From Nitrogeniibacter aestuarii (GTDB taxonomy: Bacteria; Pseudomonadota; Gammaproteobacteria; Burkholderiales; Rhodocyclaceae): a DNA stretch of 64,000 bases. Shown one piece after another: positions 52,016 to 60,369 of this stretch. Every line of letters begins with the position of its first letter. The first letter of the stretch is position 1. The translations under genes were made by a program, and so were the position numbers. The notes under the pieces were generated by a model that did no database searches, was not told where the DNA came from, and was given only the letters and a program-made list of their open reading frames with translations. The stretch is from assembly GCF_017309585.1 (NCBI RefSeq), contig NZ_CP071321.1, positions 372,001-436,000 on the forward strand. Direction: 5' to 3'.

Positions 52016-52777
52016 TTGGTTGAGTCTGCGCAGATCGATGCAGTTGCGGCCCTGATCGGCGCGGCGCAGCGCATCCTCTTCATCACCGGCGCCGGCATTT
52101 CGGCCGACTCCGGTCTGCCCACCTACCGGGGCATCGGTGGCCTTTACGAAGAAGCCCTCACTGATCACGGTATTCCCATCGAGCAGGCGCTGTCGGGCAC
52201 CATGATGGCGCAGCGACCGGACATTACCTGGCAATACCTGGCGCAGATCGAGGCCACCTGCCGTGGCGCCGAACCCAACGAAGCACACTGGGTGCTGGCG
52301 CGCCTGGTGGCCGAGCGGCCGGCGTCGATGGTGCTCACCCAGAATGTCGATGGCTTTCATCGCGCCGTGGGCACCCCCGGGCTGGTCGAGATTCACGGCA
52401 ATCTGCATCAGCTGGTGTGCACCGAATGTGGCCGTGGGCGACGAGTGCCGGATTTCGTGGGGCTGCAGTTTCCGCCGGCATGTCCGACCTGCCACGGTGT
52501 CATGCGTCCTGACGTGGTGCTGTTCGGCGAGTCCCTGCCGATCGAGGCCACCATGAAGCTTGAGCACATGCTCGAGTCGGGCCCCGAGCTGGTGGTCACG
52601 GTCGGCACCAGCAGCGCCTTTCCCTATATTGCGGGGCCGGTGATATGGGCGGCGGAGGAAGGTATTCCGACCGTCGAGATCAACCCGGGCGACACCCCTG
52701 TCAGCGGTTTCGTGACCCATCATCTGAGGATGGGGGCAGCCGATGCCCTGAGCGCCATCGAGGCGCGCTTGCGCTAG
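52016..52777 (+). CDS. Sirtuin NAD-dependent protein deacylase
   Basis: 253 residues. NAD-binding G-A-G-I-S-A-D-S-G-L-P-T-Y-R, T-Q-N-V-D-G-F-H, catalytic H in E-I-H-G-N, Zn Cys pairs C-T-E-C and C-P-T-C, V-V-L-F-G-E-S-L-P, and V-G-T-S-S-A. The frame requires a TTG start, since no ATG or GTG precedes the conserved part in frame; a ribosome site is weak. Its stop overlaps the stop of the opposing putative anti-sigma gene by the palindrome CTAG. Confidence 0.9.
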   Translation: MVESAQIDAVAALIGAAQRILFITGAGISADSGLPTYRGIGGLYEEALTDHGIPIEQALSGTMMAQRPDITWQYLAQIEATCRGAEPNEAHWVLARLVAERPASMVLTQNVDGFHRAVGTPGLVEIHGNLHQLVCTECGRGRRVPDFVGLQFPPACPTCHGVMRPDVVLFGESLPIEATMKLEHMLESGPELVVTVGTSSAFPYIAGPVIWAAEEGIPTVEINPGDTPVSGFVTHHLRMGAADALSAIEARLR

Positions 52778-53889
52778 TCGCCGACGCGGCGGATGCGCAG
52801 GCTGCCGGTCGGTCGGTCTGCGGTGTCGATGCGGACCGTATCCGAACGTCCGTCACCTTCGAGCAGCGACATCACTTCAAGACGCTTGTGCTCCGCGGCG
52901 GTGGCGTCGTCGGGGTGCACGATCCACAACCAGGCCTGAGGCGGCTGCGTCTGCATTCGCTGCGCAATGGCGGTGCCGGGGGTCGCCAGCGGCAGGTCCC
53001 AGATCGGCAGGGGCGCCGGCGCGCGTGCGGCAGCCATGGGTTCTGCGGCCGGCGTCGGGCTCGCCATGTCGGCCATGGGCGTGTCGTCCAAATCCGCCAC
53101 GGCGCGATCCTCCGAGGCCTGGGGCGCGGCGAGCCAGTGTTCTTCCGACGCGCTGTTGCTCAATGACTCCGTCGGCGCGGTTTCGCGTTTGGTCGGTACG
53201 GCGGCTTTGCGCTCCGCTATCGACTTCTGTTTTAGCTGTGCCGACGGTGGCGTCTCGTGAGTCTCGCGTTCCCGTCGGGGTGCAGTGGCCACCTGCGCCT
53301 GATCGATGGGCGCCGCGGCGGCAGCGGGCTCTGGCGGTCGGGCGTCGGCTTCTGGCATGGGGGCGGCAGGTTTTGCGGCGATCCGCTCGGCGACCTGTTC
53401 TGCCGATTCCAGGCGAACGGCTGCGTGCTCCATGGTCGGTGCGGTCGGATCTGTCCAGATCTTGAGTGCGACGCTGGCGGCGATTGCCGCGGCGGCGGCC
53501 AGGCCGAAGCCGTTGAACCAGCGTTTCCTGCTGGCACGCTGCTGCGTGCGTCTCGGCGCCGCGCGCCGGTCGGCCTGTTCGGCAAGCCACCGAGCTGTCT
53601 GTGGCGAGACCGCCGCGCCCAGGGCGGTGGAGGCCTCGGTGCCCGCCGCGATCTGGTCGAGCAGGGCATCGCGTCGGGGTGCCTGCGCGGCATCGAGGCG
53701 AGCGGCTTCGGCGAGCACGGCCGCCTCAATCGATGACGGCGGGGCGAAGCTCAGGCCGGATTGTGCGGTGTCGACCACCGACAGCACGCGTTCGAACATC
53801 CCCGCGGGGGGATCGAATCTCGGTTGCGACGCGATCAGCGCTGCCAGGGTCCCCTGGCCGGACACGAAGCGATCAAAGGCCTGGCTCAT
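52774..53889 (-). CDS. Putative membrane-anchored anti-sigma factor
   Basis: 371 residues. A cytoplasmic N-terminal part (about 1-122), a single membrane helix (about 128-146), and a long Ala/Pro-rich extracytoplasmic region with low complexity (about 150-310) ending in a small folded domain. The start overlaps the ECF sigma stop by ATGA, and this topology and position are those of anti-sigma factors. However, no zinc-binding H-x3-C-x2-C motif is present and there is no recognisable family, so the role is inferred from context. Confidence 0.6.
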   Translation of the reverse strand: MSQAFDRFVSGQGTLAALIASQPRFDPPAGMFERVLSVVDTAQSGLSFAPPSSIEAAVLAEAARLDAAQAPRRDALLDQIAAGTEASTALGAAVSPQTARWLAEQADRRAAPRRTQQRASRKRWFNGFGLAAAAAIAASVALKIWTDPTAPTMEHAAVRLESAEQVAERIAAKPAAPMPEADARPPEPAAAAAPIDQAQVATAPRRERETHETPPSAQLKQKSIAERKAAVPTKRETAPTESLSNSASEEHWLAAPQASEDRAVADLDDTPMADMASPTPAAEPMAAARAPAPLPIWDLPLATPGTAIAQRMQTQPPQAWLWIVHPDDATAAEHKRLEVMSLLEGDGRSDTVRIDTADRPTGSLRIRRVGD

Positions 53890-54467
53890 CCGGGCGGCTC
53901 CAACTGATCGCGCAACTGGCGGAAGGCGTAGCGCAGGCGACTCTTGATGGTCTCGAAACCGACGCCCACGGTGGTGGCGATGTCCTCAAGCGACATGTCG
54001 GCGAAAAACCGCAAGGCGACGGCCTCGCGCTGAGGGGCGGGCAGGCCCATGAGCGCGGCACGCACCCGGCCGCTATCCTGGGCCAGGCGCAGGGCGGCTT
54101 CCGGACTGAGATCTTCGTCTTCGGCCTCGGGGGCGGTGTCTTCAGGCTGGGTGCGCTGATGCCAGGCACTGCCACGGGCGTCGAGCCAGAGGTTGCGCGC
54201 GATCTGGAACAGGAAGGTGCGAAACGCCGCACTGGGCGTGTAGTCGCCGCACCGGGACAGCACACGGATCCAGGTGCTCTGGGCGATGTCTTCGGCTTCC
54301 TTCAGGTCGCCCTGGCTGAGCCATGCGATGAAGTTGAACAAGGCCTTGTTGTGCCGGGCGAACAGTTCGGCTGCCGGCTCACGCACGACGCCCTGCGCCA
54401 CGAGCAGCATGAGCTCCTCGTCGGGCAGGGCGGACAGGTCGTCGTTCGTGCGTGGCGTGTCGGTCAT
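53886..54467 (-). CDS. ECF-type RNA polymerase sigma factor
   Basis: 193 residues from the chosen ATG (54467). Region 2 has A-E-L-F-A-R-H-N-K-A-L-F-N-F-I and A-E-D-I-A-Q-S-T-W-I-R-V, with F-R-T-F-L-F-Q-I-A-R-N-L-W-L-D. Region 4 has P-A-P-Q-R-E-A-V-A-L-R-F-F-A-D-M-S-L-E-D-I-A-x-x-x-G-V-G-F-E-T-I-K-S-R. Overlaps by ATGA with the VWA gene upstream and the putative anti-sigma gene downstream, so all three are translationally coupled. Target promoters unknown. Confidence 0.9.
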   Translation of the reverse strand: MTDTPRTNDDLSALPDEELMLLVAQGVVREPAAELFARHNKALFNFIAWLSQGDLKEAEDIAQSTWIRVLSRCGDYTPSAAFRTFLFQIARNLWLDARGSAWHQRTQPEDTAPEAEDEDLSPEAALRLAQDSGRVRAALMGLPAPQREAVALRFFADMSLEDIATTVGVGFETIKSRLRYAFRQLRDQLEPPG

Positions 54468-56179
54468 TCCAGTCGGGCTTGGGCTTCCGGTCGGTTGGGT
54501 GTCAGGGCGCTGGCCAGATCCATCAGGCGGACCGCTTCGCCACGATAGCCGAAACGGTCCGCGCCGAGGGCCCCGGCGGCCAGCGCGCGGGCATCGGACA
54601 GCTGCCATTGTCCCGTGTATTTGCCGCCGCGCAAGAGCTGGCCGAAACCGGCGATGGCGGTGGCGAAGCGGAAGTCGTCGCTGGTGGCGGCCATGGGGCG
54701 CGTGCTGTCGCGCTGGACGATACGCTCGATCAGCGTGCTGGTGTCCGAGCCGGGGGCCTTGTAGCGCAGACGCACCTGAGCCAGTTCATTGGCCTTGTGC
54801 TGGTCGGGGCCCGGGTCGGAGCCGTAGCGTAGCGGCGTGATCAGGCCCGGCGCCTCGACGGGCGTGAGTTCGTAGATGGCCGTCACCGTGTGGCCGGCGC
54901 CGATCTCGCCGGCATCGACCTTGTCATTGTTGAAATCCTCGCGTGCCAGCTGGCGGTTTTCGTATCCGATCAGGCGGTATTCGCGGATCACGGCTGGGTT
55001 GAATTCCACCTGGATTTTCACATCCTTGGCAATGGTGGCCAGGGTGGAGGTCATCTCGTTGACCAGCACCTTGTGGCCCTCCATGAGCGTGTCGATGTAC
55101 GAGTACGCGCCGTCGCCCGCGTCGGCAATCTGCTCCATGAGCTGTTCGTTGTAGTTCCCGGTGCCGAAGCCCAGGGTCGAGAGCGAGACACCGCTCTTGC
55201 GCTCGCGCTCCACCATTTGCTTGAGCTGGTCGAAGTTGGTCACGCCCACGTTGAAGTCACCGTCCGTCGACAGCAGGATGCGGTTGATACCGCCGTCGAT
55301 GAAGCCCTCGCGGGCGGTGCGATAGGCCAGTTCGATGCCGGTCGCGCCAGCGGTGCTGCCGCCCGAACTCAGGTTGTCGATGGCAGCCATGATCTTGTGG
55401 TGTTCGTTGCCCGGAGTGGAAGGCAGCACGATGCCGGCCTGGCCGGCGTAGGTGACCAGGGCAATGCGATCCTGCGGCCGCAGTTGCCTGACCAGCAGCT
55501 TGAGCGAAGACTTGAGCAGCGGGAGCTTGTCCGCGCTGCCCATGGAGCCGGAGACGTCCACCAGGAAGACGAGGTTGGCCGGGGGCAGGCTGTCCTTGGC
55601 GACATCCTTGCCCTTGATGGCGACGCGCATCAGCAGGTTGTTGCCATTCCACGGTGTGCGGGCCAGTTCGGTGCCGACCGAGAACGGGTGGTCACTCCGG
55701 TCGGCCTGGTAGTCGTAAGGAAAGTAGTTGATGAATTCCTCGACGCGCACGGCATCGACCGGCGGCAGGCGGCCGCTGTTGATGAAGCGGCGGGTGTTCG
55801 ACCATGCACCGGTGTCCACGTCGATGCTGAAGGTGGAGACCGGCTCCTGGGCGGCCAGCTTCACCGGGTTTTCGTCCAGCGACTGATAGCGCTCGCGGTC
55901 AGCCGGCTCGGGCATCACCACCATCGGGGAGGCCGGTTTGGTCATCGGCTGCGCGATTGCCTCTGCCGAGCGCATGGGGGCGGCATTCAGCGCCCGGTGT
56001 TTTTGAAGCGCGGGCTCGGGGAGGGTGTCGACCAGTTGCGCATCGTGCTCCATTCTGGATTCGTGGGCGACTTCCGGCACAGGTGGCACGGTGCGGCCCG
56101 TCGCCTCCGATGGGGTGTTCTGTGAGGTGGAGCAGGCCCCGAGCGAGATGGCGGCGGCAATGAGGGTGAGGCGTCGCAT
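54464..56179 (-). CDS. YfbK-like von Willebrand factor A lipoprotein
   Basis: 571 residues, close to E. coli YfbK. Lipobox L-G-A-C15, an N-terminal YfbK_N-type domain (about 95-185; F-S-I-D-V-D-T-G-A-W-S-N-T-R-R, V-R-V-E-E-F-I-N-Y-F-P-Y), a VWA domain (about 200-370) with MIDAS D208-x-S210-x-S212, and a DUF3520-type C-terminus. The MIDAS suggests metal-dependent protein binding at the envelope. First gene of the operon with the ECF sigma and putative anti-sigma factor; it could sense or report envelope status to them (inference). Confidence 0.88.
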   Translation of the reverse strand: MRRLTLIAAAISLGACSTSQNTPSEATGRTVPPVPEVAHESRMEHDAQLVDTLPEPALQKHRALNAAPMRSAEAIAQPMTKPASPMVVMPEPADRERYQSLDENPVKLAAQEPVSTFSIDVDTGAWSNTRRFINSGRLPPVDAVRVEEFINYFPYDYQADRSDHPFSVGTELARTPWNGNNLLMRVAIKGKDVAKDSLPPANLVFLVDVSGSMGSADKLPLLKSSLKLLVRQLRPQDRIALVTYAGQAGIVLPSTPGNEHHKIMAAIDNLSSGGSTAGATGIELAYRTAREGFIDGGINRILLSTDGDFNVGVTNFDQLKQMVERERKSGVSLSTLGFGTGNYNEQLMEQIADAGDGAYSYIDTLMEGHKVLVNEMTSTLATIAKDVKIQVEFNPAVIREYRLIGYENRQLAREDFNNDKVDAGEIGAGHTVTAIYELTPVEAPGLITPLRYGSDPGPDQHKANELAQVRLRYKAPGSDTSTLIERIVQRDSTRPMAATSDDFRFATAIAGFGQLLRGGKYTGQWQLSDARALAAGALGADRFGYRGEAVRLMDLASALTPNRPEAQARLE

Positions 56180-56260
56180 GATGATTCGTCCTTGTTGTGT
56201 GACTCTGCAGGTGTAACGATCGAGCGCTCGGGACGGGGTTAAACAGTGGTGTATCAAAAT

Positions 56261-56375
56261 GTAAGCATCGGTGGGCGCCACTTGGCCGGCCTGCCTTATC
56301 GTCGGCACAGGCCCGAAAATGCTTACGAATTCGGCGGAAGGGCAGGATTTGAGCACCAGGGCGGTGCGATATACT
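56261..56375 (+). promoter_or_regulatory. Promoter region of the aryl polyene plus-strand operon with inverted octamers
   Basis: GTAAGCAT at 56261-56268 and its exact complement ATGCTTAC at 56319-56326 are separated by 50 bp, a possible pair of regulator half-sites. Downstream, TTTGAG (56348-56353) and TATACT (56370-56375) have a 16-bp spacer, a plausible sigma-70 promoter about 70 bp before the first gene. The region is shared with the divergent VWA/ECF operon. Confidence 0.45.
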
Positions 56376-56447
56376 TCGTGCCGTAACGCGGGCGCCGGGG
56401 GCGCCCGGCGTATGACAGCGACAACGATTTCAGACAGGGTGCAGCGA

Positions 56448-57764
56448 ATGACCGAAGGGTTCGATTGTGACGTGCTGGTGATTGGCGGAGGGCCGGCCGG
56501 GTCGACCGTGGCGACCTTGCTGGCCGAGCAGGGTCATGCCGTGACGGTGCTGGAGAAGGCCCATCACCCCCGCTTTCATATCGGCGAATCGCTGCTGCCG
56601 GCCAACATGCCGTTGTTCGAGCGCCTTGGGGTCGCGGACCAGATCCGCGAGATCGGCATGATGAAGCCGGGGGCCGAGTTCGTCTCGCCCTGGCATGACC
56701 ACACCCAGACCTTCCATTTCGCCGATGCCTGGGACAAGTCGATGCCCTACGCCTACCAGGTCAAGCGTGCGGATTTCGATCATGTGCTCATCCGCAACGC
56801 CGAGCGCAAGGGGGCCGAGGTCATCGAAGGCTGCCGGGTGCGCGATGTGGACTTCCTGCCCGACAACGGAGGCGCCGAGGTGTCGGCCGAGCACGATGAC
56901 GGGCGCACGCAGCAGTGGCGTGCGCGCTTCGTGGTCGACGCCTCGGGGCGTGATACCTTCATGGCCAACAAGTTCAAGGCCAAGCACCGTAACCCCGACC
57001 ACAACAGTTCGGCCATCTATGCGCATTTCGCGGGCGCGAAGCGCAACCAGGGTGAGGCGGAAGGCAACATCACCATCTTCTGGTTCGATCACGGCTGGTT
57101 CTGGTTCATTCCCCTGCGCGACGGCGTGACCAGCATCGGCGCGACCGTGTGGCCGTATTACCTCAAGCAGCGCAAGGGCTCGCTGGAGGCCTTCTTCAAG
57201 GACACCATCGCCATGAGTCCTGCGCTGGCCGAGCGCCTCGCGGGCGCCACCATGGTGACCCCGGTCGAGGCCACGGGGAATTTTGCCTATTCGGCAGACC
57301 ATACCCATGGCGCCAACTATCTCCTGCTCGGCGATGCCTACGCGTTCATCGACCCGGTCTTTTCCTCCGGCGTGATGCTGGCCATGCAAAGCGGTGTGGT
57401 CGGTGCCGAGACCATCGATACCTGCCTGCGCGAGCCGGGCAAGGCGGCGCGGGCGCTGGTACGCTTCGACAAGATCATGCGCCGCGGTCCGAAGGAGTTT
57501 TCCTGGTTCATCTATCGGATTACGTCGCCCAACATGCGCGAACTGTTCATGCAGCCGCGCAACCTGTTGCGCATGCAGGAGGCGCTGCTCTCCCTGCTGG
57601 CCGGTGACATCTTCGGCAAGACGCCAATCTGGCCGTCCCTGTATGCGTTCAAGGCACTGTATTTCACCATGGGCCTGTTCCGGCTGCCGCGCACCATCGC
57701 CGCCTGGCGACGTCGTCGGCAGAACATCCGGCCCATGGAAGGCTTGAGTTTCGAAGACCGGTGA
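56448..57764 (+). CDS. Flavin-dependent halogenase-like oxidoreductase, aryl polyene cluster
   Basis: 438 residues. FAD-binding G-G-G-P-A-G-S near 13-19 and two motifs diagnostic of flavin-dependent halogenases: W-x-W-x-I-P (W-F-W-F-I-P, about 206-211) and F-x2-P-x2-S-x-G (F-I-D-P-V-F-S-S-G, about 302-310). Xanthomonadins are brominated aryl polyenes, so halogenation of the aryl ring is a fair hypothesis; many cluster homologues are only called oxidoreductases. The start at 56448 has AGGG 8 bp upstream; an ATG at 56412 is an alternative without one. First gene of the plus-strand operon, overlapping the next by one base. Confidence 0.85.
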   Translation: MTEGFDCDVLVIGGGPAGSTVATLLAEQGHAVTVLEKAHHPRFHIGESLLPANMPLFERLGVADQIREIGMMKPGAEFVSPWHDHTQTFHFADAWDKSMPYAYQVKRADFDHVLIRNAERKGAEVIEGCRVRDVDFLPDNGGAEVSAEHDDGRTQQWRARFVVDASGRDTFMANKFKAKHRNPDHNSSAIYAHFAGAKRNQGEAEGNITIFWFDHGWFWFIPLRDGVTSIGATVWPYYLKQRKGSLEAFFKDTIAMSPALAERLAGATMVTPVEATGNFAYSADHTHGANYLLLGDAYAFIDPVFSSGVMLAMQSGVVGAETIDTCLREPGKAARALVRFDKIMRRGPKEFSWFIYRITSPNMRELFMQPRNLLRMQEALLSLLAGDIFGKTPIWPSLYAFKALYFTMGLFRLPRTIAAWRRRRQNIRPMEGLSFEDR

Positions 57765-58747
57765 TGGGGGTTCGGCTATACCACGACCTGAGTGCAGGCG
57801 AGCGGCGGGTGCCGCGCGGCACGCACGTCCTCGGCGGCGTGGCTTATGGTGATGTGGCCGCGAGCGGTGAAGCGCCGGTACTGACAGTGGACGCACCGGT
57901 GCTGGCGGGCGCGAGTGGCGCCACAAGCCTGTTGCTGACCGATCGACCGGGGCGCTGCGGCAACCACGGACCCGTGCGCTATTGTGCGACGGACGAGCTG
58001 GTGTTCGGCGTGGTGCGACTGCATGACGGTGCGCTGGAGGCGGCAACCGCGCGTGCCTACGGCGCGGTGTTCGAGGCGCTGGATGCGCTGGGCTATCCGA
58101 CACTGCTGCGTGCCTGGAACTACATGGCGCAGATCAATGAGGTCGCCGACGGGGTGGAGCGCTACCGCCAGTTCAATGCCGGCCGGCAGGCGGCGTTTGC
58201 CGCTTCGGGCCGACCGCGTTCCGGACGCGTGCCCGCCGCATGCGCGCTGGGCACGCGCGCCGGCCCGTTGAGCGTCGCCTTCCTGGCGGGCGTGACGCCA
58301 TTCGTGCCGGTCGAGAATCCGCGTCAGGTGAGCGCCTACCACTATCCCCCCGAGTACGGTGATCTGAGCCCCACGTTTTCGCGTGCCGGGCTGGCGCGCG
58401 TGGGCGGCGTCGACGCCCTGTTCGTGTCCGGAACGGCGGCCATCGTGGGGCACGCCTCCTTGCACGCGAACGATATCGACGCCCAGACGCGCGAGACGCT
58501 GGCCAACCTCGAGGCCGTGGTCGACGCCGCCGGTGCCTATCCGGGGGGTGTTCGCCACCGGCTCGAACACATGGATTTCACCGTGTATGTCCGCCATGCC
58601 GAAGATGCGGGGCGGGTCATGGCGCTGCTGCGGGCGCACGTGGGTGAAGCGGCGCGAGCCATCTGTGTGCAGGCCGACGTCTGTCGTGCCGAATTGCTCG
58701 TCGAGATCGAAGCGGTCGGGGGGCTGCCCCGGGGGACAGAGACATGA
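57764..58747 (+). CDS. Chorismatase-like protein (FkbO/Hyg5/XanB2 family)
   Basis: 327 residues resembling the chorismatase / pteridine-dependent-deoxygenase-like family. Features seen: A-W-N-Y-M-A-Q-I-N, V-E-R-Y-R-Q-F-N-A-G-R, S-A-Y-H-Y-P-x-x-Y-G, F-V-S-G-T-A-A-I-V-G-H-A-S, and the C-terminal V-E-I-E-A. Such enzymes turn chorismate into 3- or 4-hydroxybenzoate; in xanthomonadin synthesis XanB2 provides that starter. The ATG overlaps the halogenase-like stop (TGATG). If active here, the pigment's aryl head comes from chorismate rather than from an ammonia lyase. Confidence 0.85.
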   Translation: MGVRLYHDLSAGERRVPRGTHVLGGVAYGDVAASGEAPVLTVDAPVLAGASGATSLLLTDRPGRCGNHGPVRYCATDELVFGVVRLHDGALEAATARAYGAVFEALDALGYPTLLRAWNYMAQINEVADGVERYRQFNAGRQAAFAASGRPRSGRVPAACALGTRAGPLSVAFLAGVTPFVPVENPRQVSAYHYPPEYGDLSPTFSRAGLARVGGVDALFVSGTAAIVGHASLHANDIDAQTRETLANLEAVVDAAGAYPGGVRHRLEHMDFTVYVRHAEDAGRVMALLRAHVGEAARAICVQADVCRAELLVEIEAVGGLPRGTET

Positions 58748-59574
58748 AGCGGATTCAGTATGGGTTCGCCGCCGTGCTGCTGGCAGGATCGGCCGCAGCC
58801 GGCGCAGCGGATGCTCCCTTGTGGGAAGTGGGGCTCGGGGTCGGGGCGGTCAGCTTTCCCGACTATCGGGGCAGTGACCGCCAGCGTGTGCATGCGGTGC
58901 CGGTGCCTTACGTGGTGTATCGCGGTGAGTTCCTCAAGGCCGACCGTGAGGGCGTGAGAGGCGTGTTCTTCGACTCGGATCGGGTCGAGATCAATGTCTC
59001 GCTGGGCGCTTCCGTACCGGTGGACAGCGACGGCAACGACGCCCGCCGGGGGATGCCCGATCTGGACCCCACGGTGGAGATCGGGCCGTCGGTCGATGTG
59101 ACGCTGTGGCGTAGCGCGGGTCAACGCGCGAAGCTGGATCTGCGCCTGCCGCTGCGATGGGCCACGACCGTGAGCGGCGAGTTCCGCGACGTGGGCATGG
59201 TGTTTTCGCCACGGATCAATCTCGATGTGCGCGATCCGTTCGGCTACAGCGGATGGAATCTGGGGCTGCTGACCGGCCCCATCTATGCCGACGAACGCAA
59301 TCACGCCTATTTCTACGATGTTGCGCCTCGGTATGCCACGGCGACCCGACCAGCCTACGAGGCCGATGGCGGCTACAGCGGCACGCAGTTCATCGGCGCC
59401 CTGTCCAAGCGCTATCCGGGATACTGGGTGGGGGCGTTCGTGCGCTACGACACCTTGTCCGGGGCGGCCTTCGAAGACAGCCCGCTGGTGAAGCGCGACA
59501 ACGCCTGGGCCGCCGGTTTCGGCATTGCCTGGATGCTGGGCCAGTCCTCGCAGCGAGTGCCGATTGACGACTGA
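58744..59574 (+). CDS. MipA/OmpV family outer-membrane protein
   Basis: 276 residues: signal peptide (about 1-22, A-A-G-A-A-D), then a beta-barrel with alternating strands. Family patterns G-x-G-x-x-x-x-P-D-Y-R-G-S-D, Y-R-G-E-F-L, and a late Y-S-G-T-Q-F and W-A-A-G-F-G-I-A-W. MipA/OmpV proteins are outer-membrane barrels with scaffold or porin roles. Its position, overlapping the chorismatase gene, suggests a part in placing the pigment in the outer membrane. Confidence 0.85.
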   Translation: MKRIQYGFAAVLLAGSAAAGAADAPLWEVGLGVGAVSFPDYRGSDRQRVHAVPVPYVVYRGEFLKADREGVRGVFFDSDRVEINVSLGASVPVDSDGNDARRGMPDLDPTVEIGPSVDVTLWRSAGQRAKLDLRLPLRWATTVSGEFRDVGMVFSPRINLDVRDPFGYSGWNLGLLTGPIYADERNHAYFYDVAPRYATATRPAYEADGGYSGTQFIGALSKRYPGYWVGAFVRYDTLSGAAFEDSPLVKRDNAWAAGFGIAWMLGQSSQRVPIDD

Positions 59575-59596
59575 ACGCCCTGGCGCGAGCGCGCAC

Positions 59597-60367
59597 ATGC
59601 CGGATTCCCTGTGGGCGACACTGCGCGAACGTATGCGTTTTCACCTTGGCCTCGCCTTTCTGGGGCTGGCCTGCGGCGTATGGTTCCCCCTGGCGAGTGT
59701 GCTTCACTTGCTGCTGCCGGCGCGCGTCGGCCAACGCGTTGGCCGCCGGGCAATCCGCTTCGGGTTCGATCGTTACCTTCGCTGGCTGTCCTGGATCGGC
59801 GCCTGCCATTTCGATCTGGCCGCCATCGACGTGCTGGCGAACGAGAGACCGCTCATTCTGGTGGCCAACCATCCGTGCCTGCTCGATGCGCCGATGATTC
59901 TTTCGCGACTGACCGATGTGGCCTGTGTCATGAAGACCAGCCTCATGCACAACCCGATGTTCGGTGGCGCGGCCCGGCTGGCGCGCTATGTACGCAACGA
60001 ACCGCCAGTCGGCATGATCCTGTGTGCCGTCGACAATCTGCGCGCGGGGAGCCACCTGCTGCTGTTCCCCGAAGCGACCCGAACCGTCCGTGCGCCGCTC
60101 AACGCCTTTACCCCCTCGACGGCCCTGATTGCCCAGCGCGCGGGGGTGCCGGTGCAGACGCTCATCATCGAGACGGACTCGGCCTTTCTGAGCAAGGGCT
60201 GGTGGGTGTTTCGCCAGCCGTCAATGCCGATCCACTATCGGGTGCGACTCGGTGAGCGCTTCGAGCCGACGGCCGACGTCAATGCGTTCACACAGCGCCT
60301 GGAGGCGTATTTCACCGAGGCACTGGCCCGCGCCGACATGCCGCCTCCGGTGCCGCCGAAACCTTGA
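59597..60367 (+). CDS. 1-acyl-glycerol-phosphate acyltransferase-like protein
   Basis: 256 residues from the ATG at 59597. PlsC-type motifs N-H-P-C-L-L-D (H-x4-D) and F-P-E-A-T-R (in place of F-P-E-G-T-R). N-terminal hydrophobic segment (about 15-42). In aryl polyene clusters such enzymes attach the polyene acyl chain to a glycerolipid. The start is uncertain: the ribosome site is weak and a TTG at 59564 overlapping mipA is possible. Confidence 0.83.
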   Translation: MPDSLWATLRERMRFHLGLAFLGLACGVWFPLASVLHLLLPARVGQRVGRRAIRFGFDRYLRWLSWIGACHFDLAAIDVLANERPLILVANHPCLLDAPMILSRLTDVACVMKTSLMHNPMFGGAARLARYVRNEPPVGMILCAVDNLRAGSHLLLFPEATRTVRAPLNAFTPSTALIAQRAGVPVQTLIIETDSAFLSKGWWVFRQPSMPIHYRVRLGERFEPTADVNAFTQRLEAYFTEALARADMPPPVPPKP

Positions 60368-60369
60368 GC

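Noticed and set aside
53889..54608. Longer start for the ECF sigma factor (47 extra residues)
   Set aside because: The extension is Arg/Pro-rich antisense-like sequence; the ATG at 54467 overlaps the upstream stop as in a coupled operon and begins the sigma fold.
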